Origin: Rummeliibacillus sp. POC4
GTDB lineage: Bacteria; Bacillota; Bacilli; Bacillales_A; Planococcaceae
DNA length: 64,000 bases
Assembly (NCBI RefSeq): GCF_003576525.1
Contig: NZ_QWUA01000018.1
Location: 1 to 64,000, forward strand
Reading direction: 5' to 3'
Shown here: positions 8,421 to 16,891 of the stretch, piece after piece
How the letters are laid out: the number at the start of each line of letters is the position of its first letter
How positions within the stretch are numbered: the stretch's first letter is position 1
Translations under genes and position numbers: made by a program
Notes under the pieces: generated by a model
What the model was told of the DNA's origin: nothing
Databases searched by the model: none
Seen by the model: only the letters and a program-made list of their open reading frames with translations

Positions 8421-10136
8421 TTACGCATGAAAATTAGTGCCATCTGTTGTAGCTTTAATAATACCCTTGCGTACTACAAAATCTCCGAAATGTTCTCCGT
8501 CTTCCCGTTCTTTTGCAAATTGATTTAATAATGGTTTTAACTCCGTTAAAATTTCTGCCTCACCTATATTCTCACGATACATTTTACTTAAGCGATCACC
8601 TGTGAAGGATGCTCCCAAATACATATTATATTTCCCCGGTCCCTTGCCGATAAAACCAATTTCAGCAAGCGCTGCACGTGAGCAACCATTAGGACAGCCT
8701 GACATACGAATAACAATTTCCTCATCATGTAACCCTGCTGCATCAATAATTTCTTCGATTTTGGTTATAAGCGATGGTAAATAGCGTTCCGCTTCAGCCA
8801 TTGCAAGTCCACATGTAGGAAGCGAAGTACATGCTATAGAATTTCTGCGAAGTGCTGAATAATGCTTACCATCCGTTAAATGATAGCGTTCGATCAGTGA
8901 TTGAATTTTTCGCTTACTTTGAGGCGAAATATTGGAAATCATTACATTTTGGTTTGGCGTCATACGAAATTCACCTTTATGCACTTTAGCAATTTCTCTA
9001 AGGCCTGTCATAAGTGGATAATCTTCTGTATCCTTAATACGACCATTTTGGATAAACAACGTATAATGCCATTTTCCATCATTTCCTTTTATCCAGCCAT
9101 ATTCATCACCAGTTCTAGTGAAATGGAATTCTCTCGTTTCTTCTAATTCAAAGCCGGTTCGACGTGTTAACTCTTCTTTAAACCAATCAATTCCTACACG
9201 ATCGATTGTATATTTGAAGCGCGCGTTTTTTCGGTTTGAGCGGTTCCCATAATCACGTTGAATTGTGACAATTTTTTCTGCTGTTATTAATAACTTTTCC
9301 TTAGGAACAAATCCGATTAAACGTCCAAGTTGTGGATACGTGGATTCCTCACCATGTGTCATCCCCATACCGCCGCCTACTGCAATGTTAAACCCAACTA
9401 AATGTCCATTTTCTTCAATTGCAATAATTCCAATATCTTGTGAAAAAACATCTACATCATTACTTGGTGGAATTGCTAAGCCTATTTTAAATTTACGAGG
9501 TAAATAATGCTCTCCATAGATTGGCTCTACATCCTCCGTTTGAGGTGTATCGAGAACTTTTTCACCATCTAACCAAATTTCATGATATGCCTTCGTGTGT
9601 GGAAGTAAATGTTCACTAAGTTTCACTGACCATTCATATACTTCTTGATGAAAAGCAGATTGATGTGGATTCACATTACTCATTACATTTCTATTTACGT
9701 CTCCACATGCAGCTAGAGAATCTAGTAAAACAGAATTCATTTTTTGCATATAGGCTTTAACATTCCATTTCAAAATGCCATGAATTTGAAATGTCTGGCG
9801 AGTTGTCACTTTTAACGTATTATTACCATAAGTATTGGCCATTTCATCCATCATTAACCATTGTTCGGGTGTAGCAACTCCTCCAGGTACTCGAACTCGA
9901 ACCATAAATTGATAAGATGGCTCAAGCTTTTTACGCTGACGTATTAACCGTTCATCACGGTTATCTTGCATATAGCTACCATGGAACTTTATAAGCTGCT
10001 GATCAGATTCTGGAATCTTCCCCGATAAAGGCTCTTTGAAAGATTGGGCTATTGTACCTCTTAAGTAATTACTATCTTCTTTATATTTTTCATTTACACT
10101 TGGTGTGCCCTTTGATGCTTCAATTTTTCCAGTCAT
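8421..10136 (-). CDS. cysI: Sulfite reductase hemoprotein (beta) subunit
   Basis: A 571-residue protein that binds siroheme and a 4Fe-4S cluster and reduces sulfite to sulfide with electrons from CysJ. The four cluster cysteines sit in [10 protein letters not shown] and SGCPNGCSR (about residues 430-485). The nitrite/sulfite reductase half-domain pattern is complete, with PGGVATPEQ near the N-terminus and Arg-rich substrate segments. I chose the ATG at 10136 because AAAGGGGG lies 7 bases upstream; the earlier ATGs overlap the cysJ stop codon and lack a site. With this start the length equals my recollection of B. subtilis CysI. It is the last gene of its operon. Confidence 0.95.
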   Translation of the reverse strand: MTGKIEASKGTPSVNEKYKEDSNYLRGTIAQSFKEPLSGKIPESDQQLIKFHGSYMQDNRDERLIRQRKKLEPSYQFMVRVRVPGGVATPEQWLMMDEMANTYGNNTLKVTTRQTFQIHGILKWNVKAYMQKMNSVLLDSLAACGDVNRNVMSNVNPHQSAFHQEVYEWSVKLSEHLLPHTKAYHEIWLDGEKVLDTPQTEDVEPIYGEHYLPRKFKIGLAIPPSNDVDVFSQDIGIIAIEENGHLVGFNIAVGGGMGMTHGEESTYPQLGRLIGFVPKEKLLITAEKIVTIQRDYGNRSNRKNARFKYTIDRVGIDWFKEELTRRTGFELEETREFHFTRTGDEYGWIKGNDGKWHYTLFIQNGRIKDTEDYPLMTGLREIAKVHKGEFRMTPNQNVMISNISPQSKRKIQSLIERYHLTDGKHYSALRRNSIACTSLPTCGLAMAEAERYLPSLITKIEEIIDAAGLHDEEIVIRMSGCPNGCSRAALAEIGFIGKGPGKYNMYLGASFTGDRLSKMYRENIGEAEILTELKPLLNQFAKEREDGEHFGDFVVRKGIIKATTDGTNFHA

Positions 10137-10149
10137 GAATCTGCCCCCT

Positions 10150-11904
10150 TTAGTAAACATCACGTTGGTATCTTTTTTCTTTTTGTAATTCAGTTAGCTT
10201 CTTTTCAGCTTCTTCAAGGGACACCTTTCCTTGTTGCTGAATAATTTGAATAAGTGTGTTGTGTACATCTTTAGCCATCGATTTTTCATCGCCACATATA
10301 TAAATAACTGCTCCATTTTCTATCCATGCGTAAACTTCTTCTGCATTCTCAAGTAAACGGTGCTGAACATATATTTTTTCTTCATGATCTCGAGAAAAAG
10401 CTACATCCATTTTCGTCAATGTTCCCTCTTCTAAATAGCGAAGCCATTCAACTTGATAAAGAAAATCTGTAAGGAAGTGCTGTTCACCAAAGAACAACCA
10501 CGAATCTCCCGCATCCTGCTCTGCTCTTTCTTCAATAAATGATCGGAAAGGCGCAACACCTGTACCTGCTCCAATCATGATAATCGGTGTTTTGGCATCT
10601 GGAAGCTTAAAGTTTGGATTTTCTTGGACAAAAATTGAAACTGTATCTCCAATTTCTAGTTGCTCTGCAATCTCACCTGAGGCAACTCCAATTCGCTTGT
10701 GATCATGTGCAGTATAAGAAACTTTACCTATTAACAATGAAACTTCATCTGGATTTGCTGTATAACTAGATGCAATACTATAAAGTCTAGCTGGAATTGG
10801 ACGTAGTATATCAACAAGATCCTGTGGTGATCCTGTAAAATTATAATCTTTGAATAAGTCAGCTAAGTAGCGCCCTTCCTTGTACTCCTTCCATTTCCCA
10901 TTTAAAAGATCCTCCGCACCGTTCGTATAAGGTGCAAGCTTTTCAATCAATGGTTTTGTAAGAACTGTAATTTCAACGGAATTTTTTAACACTTCTTTAA
11001 TTGGCAATGTTTCTTTTTTGTATTGAACAAATTCATCGCCACTCAAACCTGCTGTTTCGATCAACTCATCGACAACTGACTGATGATTATGTGGGAAAAT
11101 TCCTATGCTATCACCCGGTTGCCATTTGATATCTGACTCTTCTAATGAGAGCTCTAGATGATACGTTTCTTTGTTGGAACCATCCATGTTTAAGTTGATT
11201 TTTTCTATTATTTCTGCCTGATAAGGATGTTTTTTTGAATAATTAGATTCATTCGTATTTTGTGTAGCTGATGGAGTTATGTCTCTTGCAGGTACAAGCT
11301 TCTGTGACAATGATTTAAACCACTGCTCAGCTGATTCTTCATAATCTAAATCACAATCTACGCGCTCTATAATTTGCTGTGCGCCAAGTTCCTTAAGTCT
11401 CAGATCGAAGTCTGCACCTGTTTTACAGAACCATTCATAAGAACTATCTCCAAGTGCAAGAACAGCGTAATGCAAATCTGGAAGCTTCGGAGCCCGTTTA
11501 CTATGTAAAAATTCATAAAAGGCTATTGCGTTATCTGGTGCATCTCCCTCACCATGAGTGCTTGAAATGATCAATAAATTATCCAGTTTCTTTAAATTTC
11601 TCACTTTAAAATCAAGCATCGAAGAAACTTCAACTTCAACAGACTGTTCTTCTAGTAAAGCACCGAGTTTCTCAGCTAGTTTTTGGCAATTCCCTGTTTG
11701 CGAACCATATAAAATTGTTGCTGTTACTGTTTGCTGTGAAACTGGAATCTCTAACTCTTCTTTAATATTTACCTCAACTTGTTGTGCCGCACTTAAATAG
11801 CCATTTAGCCAAATCTTCTGCTTTTCCGTTAAATTTGGTAACAATTCATTTAATAATTGAACTTGCTTTTCTGTAAATGGACTATTAATCACTTGTAATG
11901 TCAT
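10150..11904 (-). CDS. cysJ: Sulfite reductase flavoprotein (alpha) subunit
   Basis: A 584-residue diflavin reductase. An N-terminal flavodoxin domain (about 60-200; YGSQTGNCQ and [11 protein letters not shown] bind FMN) is followed by an FAD-binding domain (RLYSIASS, about residue 375) and an NADPH domain ([11 protein letters not shown], about 435). It passes electrons from NADPH through FAD and FMN to CysI. The ATG has AGAGGTGAAGAA upstream. It sits between sirB and cysI, 13 bases before the chosen cysI start. Confidence 0.95.
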   Translation of the reverse strand: MTLQVINSPFTEKQVQLLNELLPNLTEKQKIWLNGYLSAAQQVEVNIKEELEIPVSQQTVTATILYGSQTGNCQKLAEKLGALLEEQSVEVEVSSMLDFKVRNLKKLDNLLIISSTHGEGDAPDNAIAFYEFLHSKRAPKLPDLHYAVLALGDSSYEWFCKTGADFDLRLKELGAQQIIERVDCDLDYEESAEQWFKSLSQKLVPARDITPSATQNTNESNYSKKHPYQAEIIEKINLNMDGSNKETYHLELSLEESDIKWQPGDSIGIFPHNHQSVVDELIETAGLSGDEFVQYKKETLPIKEVLKNSVEITVLTKPLIEKLAPYTNGAEDLLNGKWKEYKEGRYLADLFKDYNFTGSPQDLVDILRPIPARLYSIASSYTANPDEVSLLIGKVSYTAHDHKRIGVASGEIAEQLEIGDTVSIFVQENPNFKLPDAKTPIIMIGAGTGVAPFRSFIEERAEQDAGDSWLFFGEQHFLTDFLYQVEWLRYLEEGTLTKMDVAFSRDHEEKIYVQHRLLENAEEVYAWIENGAVIYICGDEKSMAKDVHNTLIQIIQQQGKVSLEEAEKKLTELQKEKRYQRDVY

Positions 11905-11922
11905 TTCTTCACCTCTTCTATA

Positions 11923-12666
11923 TTAACTTGCACAGGATGTATGTAATCCTTTTATAGCCTCTCTTGTACGTTCTACTAAAACATCAAGTACTAAATCACC
12001 ATAACCAAGACTATTACATACCGTCACAACCTCTATTCCCTCTAATTCTTTTTCTATATGCTTTCTAAGGAGTCCCTGGAATAATAGATATGGGACGATA
12101 AACAACGGTTTATCTGGTGAATTGGTCATTTTTTCTACAACATTACTAAATGAAGGTCCATTTCCATATAAAAAAGCAATGTTGACATGACGAAAACCAT
12201 ATCTTAGTTTAAAGCGTGTAGCAATTTCCAAAAAATCTCGAACAACTGATGGATCACTGCTACCCCTACCAATGAGCAGTATCTCTGCATCAGAAGTTAT
12301 TTCAGTTGTTTGTTCTTCTATACGCTCATAAATTTGGACAATTAATTTATGATGGATTCCGAAAGGTTTACCATAAGAAAAAACAATATGTGGATATTTT
12401 ATTTGTAATGGTTTAACTATTTCTGGAATATCCTTTTTTGCATGATTTGCAGTAAGTAACAAAATAGGAATAAGCGCAATTTGAGTTGCACCTTTGTTAA
12501 TACAGTACTCGATTGTTTGCTCAATCGATGGTTTTACTAATTCTAAAAAACAAATTTCTTGTAATGGTATTGCAATATGTTTTTTAGCCCGTTCAACAAA
12601 AGCCTTAGCCTCTTCAATGCCTTCCTGAACACGAGTACCATGTGCAATATAAATAACTGCCTGCAT
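11923..12666 (-). CDS. sirB: Sirohydrochlorin ferrochelatase SirB
   Basis: A 247-residue CbiX/SirB family protein made of two similar halves. The N-terminal IYIAHGTR segment holds the conserved histidine that helps bind the metal. The enzyme inserts Fe(2+) into sirohydrochlorin to make siroheme, the cofactor of CysI. It lies between the methyltransferase CobA and the reductase genes, which matches its role. The precorrin-2 dehydrogenase (sirC/ylnF in B. subtilis) that should act between CobA and SirB is not in this operon. Confidence 0.88.
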   Translation of the reverse strand: MQAVIYIAHGTRVQEGIEEAKAFVERAKKHIAIPLQEICFLELVKPSIEQTIEYCINKGATQIALIPILLLTANHAKKDIPEIVKPLQIKYPHIVFSYGKPFGIHHKLIVQIYERIEEQTTEITSDAEILLIGRGSSDPSVVRDFLEIATRFKLRYGFRHVNIAFLYGNGPSFSNVVEKMTNSPDKPLFIVPYLLFQGLLRKHIEKELEGIEVVTVCNSLGYGDLVLDVLVERTREAIKGLHTSCAS

Positions 12667-12677
12667 ATAGTTCCCTC

Positions 12678-13457
12678 CTAGAGAGCTACTGATTCAGAGA
12701 AATTTTTACTATTGTCCTTTTGTTCCTGAATCCATTGTATTTTTTCATGTAGTTTGACAACGTCACCTACAACAATCATTGAAGGGTTCGCAATATTGGA
12801 TTCTTGTACTATAGTTTCAATGGATTCTAGAGTTCCCGTTACTGTTTGCTGTTTGTCATAGGTACCCCAATGTATTAGTGCAACAGGAGTCTCTTTTGCA
12901 CGTCCAAACTTTAGAAGTTGTGATACGATATATGGCAAATTTTTCACCCCCATATAAATAGCAAGTGTTTCGATATGAACGAGCGCTTCCCATTTTAAAT
13001 TGTCATCCTTATCTTTTTGCCGATGACCGGTTACAATAGCAAAACTTGAACTTAGTTCACGATGTGTTACTGGAATACCTGCATAGGCTGGTGCAGCAAT
13101 ACCTGATGTAATACCAGGTACAATTTCAAATGGAATTTCCTTATTGGCAAGTACTTCAGCTTCCTCTGCACCTCTTCCGAAAACGAAAGGATCACCACCC
13201 TTTAAGCGAGTAACTGTCTTCCCTTCCATTGCAAATCGTACTAGAGACTCATTTATACTTTCCTGAATCATTGCATGACGGTTCGGAAGCTTACCGCAAA
13301 ATATAAGCTCTGCTCCAGATTTTGCATAATTTAATAACTCCTGATTTACTAATCGATCATATAGAATAACGTCTGCCTCTTTTATGCAGCGAAGGCCTTT
13401 CACCGTGATAAGCTCGATATCGCCTGGCCCTGCGCCAACAATGTATACTTTCCCCAT
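12678..13457 (-). CDS. cobA: Uroporphyrinogen-III C-methyltransferase
   Basis: A 259-residue SAM-dependent enzyme that methylates uroporphyrinogen III at C2 and C7 to give precorrin-2, the first step of siroheme synthesis. Family signatures are VGAGPGDIELITVKG (residues 5-20), LKGGDPFVFGRG (near residue 90) and PGITSGIAAPAYAGIP (near 120). The ATG at 13457 with AGAGGTGATGAC upstream is the real start; a longer frame upstream would translate the attenuator hairpin. A terminator and the conserved sulfur RNA motif lie between yezD and this gene, so transcription into cobA is probably conditional. Confidence 0.94.
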   Translation of the reverse strand: MGKVYIVGAGPGDIELITVKGLRCIKEADVILYDRLVNQELLNYAKSGAELIFCGKLPNRHAMIQESINESLVRFAMEGKTVTRLKGGDPFVFGRGAEEAEVLANKEIPFEIVPGITSGIAAPAYAGIPVTHRELSSSFAIVTGHRQKDKDDNLKWEALVHIETLAIYMGVKNLPYIVSQLLKFGRAKETPVALIHWGTYDKQQTVTGTLESIETIVQESNIANPSMIVVGDVVKLHEKIQWIQEQKDNSKNFSESVAL

Positions 13458-13490
13458 GTCATCACCTCTATGATGTAGAATTTTAGTTTT

Positions 13491-13558
13491 AAAAAAAGGC
13501 ACCCAGCTATAAAAACCTCCACAGCAATTCTGTGAAAGATTCATATAGCTGAATGCCT
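13491..13558 (-). terminator. Attenuator terminator before cobA (copy A)
   Basis: Minus strand: a 15-bp stem (13558-13544 with 13511-13497, two G-U pairs) ends in seven T. The loop contains a small CACAG/CTGTG hairpin. It is an intrinsic terminator inside the operon, between yezD and cobA. Its 5' arm starts within the AGGC end of RNA motif A, so the two structures compete for those bases. Confidence 0.9.
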
Positions 13559-13575
13559 CTAGTTGTCTAGTCGGC
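13555..13575 (-). ncRNA. Sulfur-gene leader RNA motif, copy A (before cobA)
   Basis: Minus-strand hairpin: CTAG and CTAG close an ACAA loop, flanked 5' by GCCGA and 3' by AGGC so that GCC can also pair with GGC. It begins four bases after the yezD stop codon and its AGGC overlaps the attenuator stem. Two more copies (16422..16442 and 16760..16781) keep the loop and flanks but change the stem by paired substitutions. I do not recognise a named RNA family. Function as an antitermination or binding element is inference. Confidence 0.7.
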
Positions 13576-13579
13576 TATC

Positions 13580-13744
13580 CTAGTCTCTTATTTTATGTTT
13601 TGTATTCTTATGAAATCGTTGTTTTTCAACTCGATTGATCTGTACAATCACACCATCTTGAATCGTAATTTGTACTTCTCCGAATTGAATACCTTCAATA
13701 GCTTTCTCAATGGCTTTTAACTTTTCCTGCTTAGTTAATGGCAT
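13580..13744 (-). CDS. yezD: YezD-family small protein (DUF2292)
   Basis: A 54-residue protein. The central segment IQFGEVQITIQDGVIVQINR, followed by a basic tail, matches the YezD/DUF2292 family, whose function is unknown. The ATG at 13744 has GAGGGGG upstream; the longer frame would start inside the promoter. It is the first gene of the unit that continues into cobA-sirB-cysJI, so a role linked to sulfur assimilation is likely from context only. Its stop codon is 4 bases before RNA motif A. Confidence 0.78.
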   Translation of the reverse strand: MPLTKQEKLKAIEKAIEGIQFGEVQITIQDGVIVQINRVEKQRFHKNTKHKIRD

Positions 13745-13796
13745 TTGCTTCCCCCTCGTCCAAATACTTAGTAAACTAATAGGTTTTATGAATTTT

Positions 13797-13825
13797 ATAT
13801 TAATCTTGTAATTATTCATTGTCAA
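13797..13825 (-). promoter_or_regulatory. SigA-type promoter of yezD-cobA-sirB-cysJI
   Basis: Minus strand: -35 TTGACA (13825-13820), 17-base spacer, -10 TAATAT (13802-13797). It sits between the cysC terminator and yezD, so the cysH and yezD units can be transcribed separately. Confidence 0.7.
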
Positions 13826-13854
13826 TGTTTTTTACAAAATTTTTTCAATTTTGA

Positions 13855-13887
13855 AAGTAAAGCCACCTAGCTTATAGCTAGGTGGCT
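13855..13887 (-). terminator. Intrinsic terminator after cysC
   Basis: Perfect stem AGCCACCTAGC with GCTAGGTGGCT around a 5-base loop (13861-13887). Read on the minus strand it is followed by TTACTTTC, a modest T-rich tail. Confidence 0.8.
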
Positions 13888-13906
13888 CAGATGTTCGACT
13901 AATCCA

Positions 13907-14491
13907 CTAGTTGATGTTTAGTTCTTTTAATAACTGCTGTACACATTCCTCTAAAGAGTATTTTTCTGTATCTAGTATAATTTCTGGATCAATAGGTGCT
14001 TCATAAGGTGCTGAAATACCTGTAAAGTTTTGTATTTCTCCTGCTTTAGCTTTTTTATACAAGCCCTTTGGATCACGCTTTTCACATTCCTCTACCGATG
14101 CCTTTACATATACCTCGATAAATTCGCCATCTTCTACTAATTGTCGAACGACTTCTCTGTCTTGTCGATAAGGAGAAATAAAGGCTGTACAGACGATTTG
14201 TCCTGCATCTATAAATAATTTTGCAACCTCTCCAATTCTACGAATATTTTCCTTACGACTTTCTTCATCAAATCCTAGATCCTTATTTAAACCATGCCTA
14301 ATATTATCACCATCGAGTACATAAATCTCTTTACCACGATTGAAGACCTGACGAGCAAAAGCATTAGCAATGGTTGATTTGCCCGATGCCGAAAGACCTG
14401 TAAACCATAGAATCACACTTTTTTGGCCACTCTTCTTCTGACGTTCTTCTTTTGTAACTGATGCCTCATGCCACACAATATTTTTTGCCAT
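13907..14491 (-). CDS. cysC: Adenylylsulfate kinase
   Basis: A 194-residue APS kinase. P-loop [11 protein letters not shown] lies near residue 35, followed by [10 protein letters not shown] and the ISPYRQDR loop, all typical of CysC. It phosphorylates APS to PAPS with ATP. It is the last gene of the cysH-sat-cysC unit. The CysH here has the cysteine set of APS-type reductases, so PAPS may not be strictly required for reduction; B. subtilis has the same combination. Confidence 0.95.
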   Translation of the reverse strand: MAKNIVWHEASVTKEERQKKSGQKSVILWFTGLSASGKSTIANAFARQVFNRGKEIYVLDGDNIRHGLNKDLGFDEESRKENIRRIGEVAKLFIDAGQIVCTAFISPYRQDREVVRQLVEDGEFIEVYVKASVEECEKRDPKGLYKKAKAGEIQNFTGISAPYEAPIDPEIILDTEKYSLEECVQQLLKELNIN

Positions 14492-14503
14492 CTAGCACTC
14501 CCC

Positions 14504-15643
14504 CTATGCTTTCGCCTTTTCTTTCATACCTTTAATAAGCACTTCGACAACTTCTTTACGACTAAAGGTTGCTGGTGGTACCTCTCCATTTCGAAGCATT
14601 TCACGGACTTTAGTGCCAGATAGAATAATATGATGTGCATGATCATGAGGACATGTCTTAGTTGTGGCCATTCCTTCACATGCTGTGCAATAGAAACTAT
14701 GTTCAAATTTAAGAGGCTGAATGCCTAACTCCTCTGTTGTAAATTGATCAAAGATTTTTTGCGCATCATAAGTTCCATAATAATCACCTACACCTGCATG
14801 ATCGCGGCCAACGATGAAATGTGTGCATCCATAGTTTTTACGAACAAGAGCATGGAATATTGCCTCCCTTGGCCCTGCATATCGCATAGCTGCTGGGAAA
14901 ATACCTAAATGAACACGATTTTGAGGATAATAATTTTCAAGTAATACTTGATAACTTTCCATCCGCACTTCTGCAGAGATATCGTCAGATTTTGTTTCCC
15001 CTACTAATGGATTTAAAAATAGACCATCAATGGTTTCTAACGCAGCCTTTTGGATATATTCATGTGCACGATGAACAGGATTTCTAGTTTGGAAACCAAC
15101 GATTGTATTCCAACCTTTTTCATCAAAAATAGCCCTTGTTTCAGCGGGTGTAAATGTATATTCTTCAAACTCAGGTTTTTGTCTATGAACTAAAGTAACT
15201 TCTCCTCCAACATAAGTATTTGGTCGTGAGTAAAGTTTTGCGACACCTGGATGCGCTGCATCATTTGTACCATAGACATTCTTTGCTTCTAATTGTTTAT
15301 CTGGTATATAAATAGAAGATACCTTAATGACTCCATAAGTAACTCCATCTTTTTCTAGTTTTACCTTATCGCCTATTTCTATATTAACCAGTTCTTTATC
15401 TATAACAGGTAAAGTAATGGGTATACTCCAAACCGTTCCATCAGCAAGTCGTAAACGTTCAACAACAGAAGTATAATCCTCCTCATTAAAGAACCCCGTA
15501 ATTGGACTATATCCCCCAATACCTATAAGCTCCAAATCACTCAAAGCAATTGCATCAAGTGTAATCGATTTACTAATCGAAGAAGTTTTTAATGATGGAT
15601 TGTAACGTGATATCAAAGTACCTCCATGTGGTGCATTTGTCAT
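14504..15643 (-). CDS. sat: Sulfate adenylyltransferase (ATP sulfurylase)
   Basis: A 379-residue enzyme that makes APS from sulfate and ATP. It contains the nucleotide-binding [11 protein letters not shown] motif (about residue 195) and the [12 protein letters not shown] motif (about 280). A four-cysteine/His cluster (CTACEG through CPHDHAHH, about 320-340) is typical of the metal-binding region in bacterial homodimeric Sat proteins. It lies between cysH and cysC, with a 12-base gap to cysC. No kinase domain is fused. Confidence 0.95.
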   Translation of the reverse strand: MTNAPHGGTLISRYNPSLKTSSISKSITLDAIALSDLELIGIGGYSPITGFFNEEDYTSVVERLRLADGTVWSIPITLPVIDKELVNIEIGDKVKLEKDGVTYGVIKVSSIYIPDKQLEAKNVYGTNDAAHPGVAKLYSRPNTYVGGEVTLVHRQKPEFEEYTFTPAETRAIFDEKGWNTIVGFQTRNPVHRAHEYIQKAALETIDGLFLNPLVGETKSDDISAEVRMESYQVLLENYYPQNRVHLGIFPAAMRYAGPREAIFHALVRKNYGCTHFIVGRDHAGVGDYYGTYDAQKIFDQFTTEELGIQPLKFEHSFYCTACEGMATTKTCPHDHAHHIILSGTKVREMLRNGEVPPATFSRKEVVEVLIKGMKEKAKA

Positions 15644-15661
15644 ATTTAGTTCCTCCTCCAG

Positions 15662-16366
15662 TTAGCTGTGTAGGCCACATTCTGTTTTTCCTGTATTTTG
15701 CCAACGACCTGACCGTAAATCTTCAGCTGTCCAAGCGGGCTTCGTACATTTTTCACACCCTATACTTGGATAACCCTGATCATGTAAAACGTTGTATGGT
15801 AAATTATGTTTAGCCACATATCTCCAAACATCTTTCCATGTCCAATAAATAAGTGGGCAAATTTTAACTGCCTTAAATTTTGAATCTTTATTAAAATACT
15901 CAGTATTTGCTCGTGTTGGACTTTGTTCTCTTCGTAGTCCAGATATCCAAGCTGTTGCATGCGATAATTCCTCGAATAATGGATCAATCTTCCGAATTCT
16001 GCAGCACTCATTTGGATTGGTTTCCCAAAGTTTTTCGCCAAATTGAGAAGCTTGTTCTTCGAGTGAAAGACTTGGCTGCTTCAGTTCAATTCGAAGATTT
16101 GGATATTTTTCTTTCACCTTTTTAATCGTGTCGTATGTTTCCTGAAAATGAAGATTCGTATCTAAAAAAACAATACGTGCATCGGGTTTTACTTTTGTAA
16201 TGAGATCAATAAGTACAATCCCCTCAATCCCAAAGCTACATCCATATACAAGTTTGTCATTATAAGTGTCAAAGCTCCATTTTAACACTTCAAGTGCTCC
16301 TTTATATTGTGGATCTAGTTCTATTGATGGAATCTTTGATTCTTCAAATGTTTCAAAAGTAAGCAT
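15662..16366 (-). CDS. cysH: APS/PAPS reductase CysH
   Basis: A 234-residue thiol-dependent reductase that converts activated sulfate to sulfite. The PP-loop-like GCSFGIEG segment is near residue 45. The cysteine pairs ECCRIRK and GCEKCTK mark a 4Fe-4S cluster, the form found in APS reductases of Gram-positives, and the C-terminal ECGLHS carries the catalytic cysteine. It is the first gene of cysH-sat-cysC. Its leader holds RNA motif B and an intrinsic terminator, so expression is probably set by attenuation. Confidence 0.94.
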   Translation of the reverse strand: MLTFETFEESKIPSIELDPQYKGALEVLKWSFDTYNDKLVYGCSFGIEGIVLIDLITKVKPDARIVFLDTNLHFQETYDTIKKVKEKYPNLRIELKQPSLSLEEQASQFGEKLWETNPNECCRIRKIDPLFEELSHATAWISGLRREQSPTRANTEYFNKDSKFKAVKICPLIYWTWKDVWRYVAKHNLPYNVLHDQGYPSIGCEKCTKPAWTAEDLRSGRWQNTGKTECGLHS

Positions 16367-16384
16367 TTATTGTCCTCCTTCCAT

Positions 16385-16424
16385 AAAAAAAGACGCTCTA
16401 ATGGCTAAAACCATTAAAAGCGCC
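16385..16424 (-). terminator. Attenuator terminator before cysH (copy B)
   Basis: Minus strand: stem GGCGCTTTTAATGG with CCATTAGAGCGTC (one bulged T, two G-U pairs) and a 6-base loop, then seven T (16391-16385). It lies about 20 bases before the cysH ATG. Its first three bases are the GGC end of RNA motif B. Confidence 0.88.
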
Positions 16425-16442
16425 TCCAGTTGTCTGGTCAGC
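16422..16442 (-). ncRNA. Sulfur-gene leader RNA motif, copy B (before cysH)
   Basis: Minus-strand hairpin with stem CCAG/CTGG around an ACAA loop, flanked by GCTGA and AGGC. Compared with copy A (CTAG/CTAG) the second stem pair is changed from T-A to C-G, a compensatory change. The 3' flank is shared with the terminator stem. The cysH unit is S-box controlled in B. subtilis as I recall, but the S-box core sequences are not present here. Confidence 0.7.
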
Positions 16443-16482
16443 TTCATATGTAGTTAATTCACAAATAAGTGAATTGGTTCGA

Positions 16483-16512
16483 AGTATAAATCATATATAA
16501 CCAACCTGTCAA
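16483..16512 (-). promoter_or_regulatory. SigA-type promoter of cysH-sat-cysC
   Basis: Minus strand: -35 TTGACA (16512-16507), 18-base spacer, -10 TATACT (16488-16483). The predicted start near 16476 leaves a leader of about 110 bases. It begins with an AATTCAC/GTGAATT hairpin (16456-16475) and then holds motif B and its terminator. Confidence 0.75.
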
Positions 16513-16560
16513 CTAGTATTCTAAGAATGCAGAAAATAATAATTATTTTTTAATTCATAG

Positions 16561-16590
16561 TTGACTAATTGGAAATACGTGTTTTAATAT
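16561..16590 (+). promoter_or_regulatory. SigA-type promoter of the sulfate transporter operon
   Basis: Plus strand: -35 TTGACT (16561-16566), 18-base spacer, -10 TAATAT (16585-16590). The start near 16597 gives a leader of almost 300 bases carrying two large hairpins, motif C and an intrinsic terminator. Confidence 0.62.
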
Positions 16591-16607
16591 TACATAAAGT
16601 GAAACTT

Positions 16608-16642
16608 CCATCAGTGAGAGGTGCTTCATCCCTCACTGATGG
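16608..16642 (+). repeat. Perfect 11-bp inverted repeat in the sbp leader
   Basis: CCATCAGTGAG and CTCACTGATGG face each other around a 13-base loop. No T run follows, so it does not look like a terminator. Together with 16660-16743 it may form one dispersed intergenic element. Confidence 0.7.
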
Positions 16643-16659
16643 TTAGTTGAACCAATCGG

Positions 16660-16743
16660 GCTTTTACGGGCAGTTATCCCCCACCTATCTTTCTCATTTA
16701 TCTCTCAATCTTGAGGTGGGGGGACTTACTGCCCGTTAATGCG
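16660..16743 (+). repeat. Long imperfect palindrome in the sbp leader
   Basis: Two stacked stems can form: a 14-position stem with two mismatches built from GGGCAG/CTGCCC and flanks, and an inner CCCCCACCT/AGGTGGGGG stem, around a T/C-rich loop. It is GC-rich against an AT-rich background, carries no ORF and sits inside the transcribed leader. The look is that of a dispersed intergenic repeat, which I cannot confirm because only one copy is in the window. Confidence 0.65.
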
Positions 16744-16759
16744 GGATAAAGCAAAGTGA

Positions 16760-16781
16760 GCTGATCAGACAAACTGAAGGC
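16760..16781 (+). ncRNA. Sulfur-gene leader RNA motif, copy C (before sulfate transporter)
   Basis: Plus-strand hairpin with stem TCAG/CTGA around ACAAA, flanked by GCTGA and AGGC. Relative to copy B the outer stem pair is C-G to T-A, again compensatory. The GGC end is the start of a 15-bp terminator stem. The same arrangement on the opposite strand, before a different sulfur operon, argues strongly that the motif is functional. Confidence 0.72.
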
Positions 16782-16831
16782 TACATTCAATGACAAGGTA
16801 AAAATCATTGAATGTAGCCTTTTTATTTTTT
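16779..16831 (+). terminator. Attenuator terminator before sbp (copy C)
   Basis: Perfect 15-bp stem (16779-16793 with 16805-16819) with an 11-base loop, followed by TTTTTATTTTTT. It lies about 60 bases before the sbp ATG, so the transporter can only be transcribed if this terminator is bypassed or another promoter exists in the last 60 bases, where I see none. Confidence 0.92.
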
Positions 16832-16891
16832 CAGCTGCTCATCAAAATCTGATGCTGTAAAAACATTAAATCTTAAAGGAGTGAAAAAATT

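Noticed and set aside
12678-13544. Longer reading frame of cobA starting at 13544
   Set aside because: Its first 29 codons run through the attenuator hairpin and it lacks a ribosome binding site. The ATG at 13457 with AGAGGTGATGAC is better.
16385-16512. S-box (SAM-I) riboswitch before cysH, as reported for B. subtilis
   Set aside because: The conserved S-box core with AGAG-GG-GGAGGGA and GAAGCC elements is absent. The leader contains only motif B and one terminator.
16600-16745. Insertion sequence between the sulfur operons
   Set aside because: No transposase, terminal repeats with target duplication or ORF is present. Only palindromes are seen, so it is recorded as a possible dispersed repeat.
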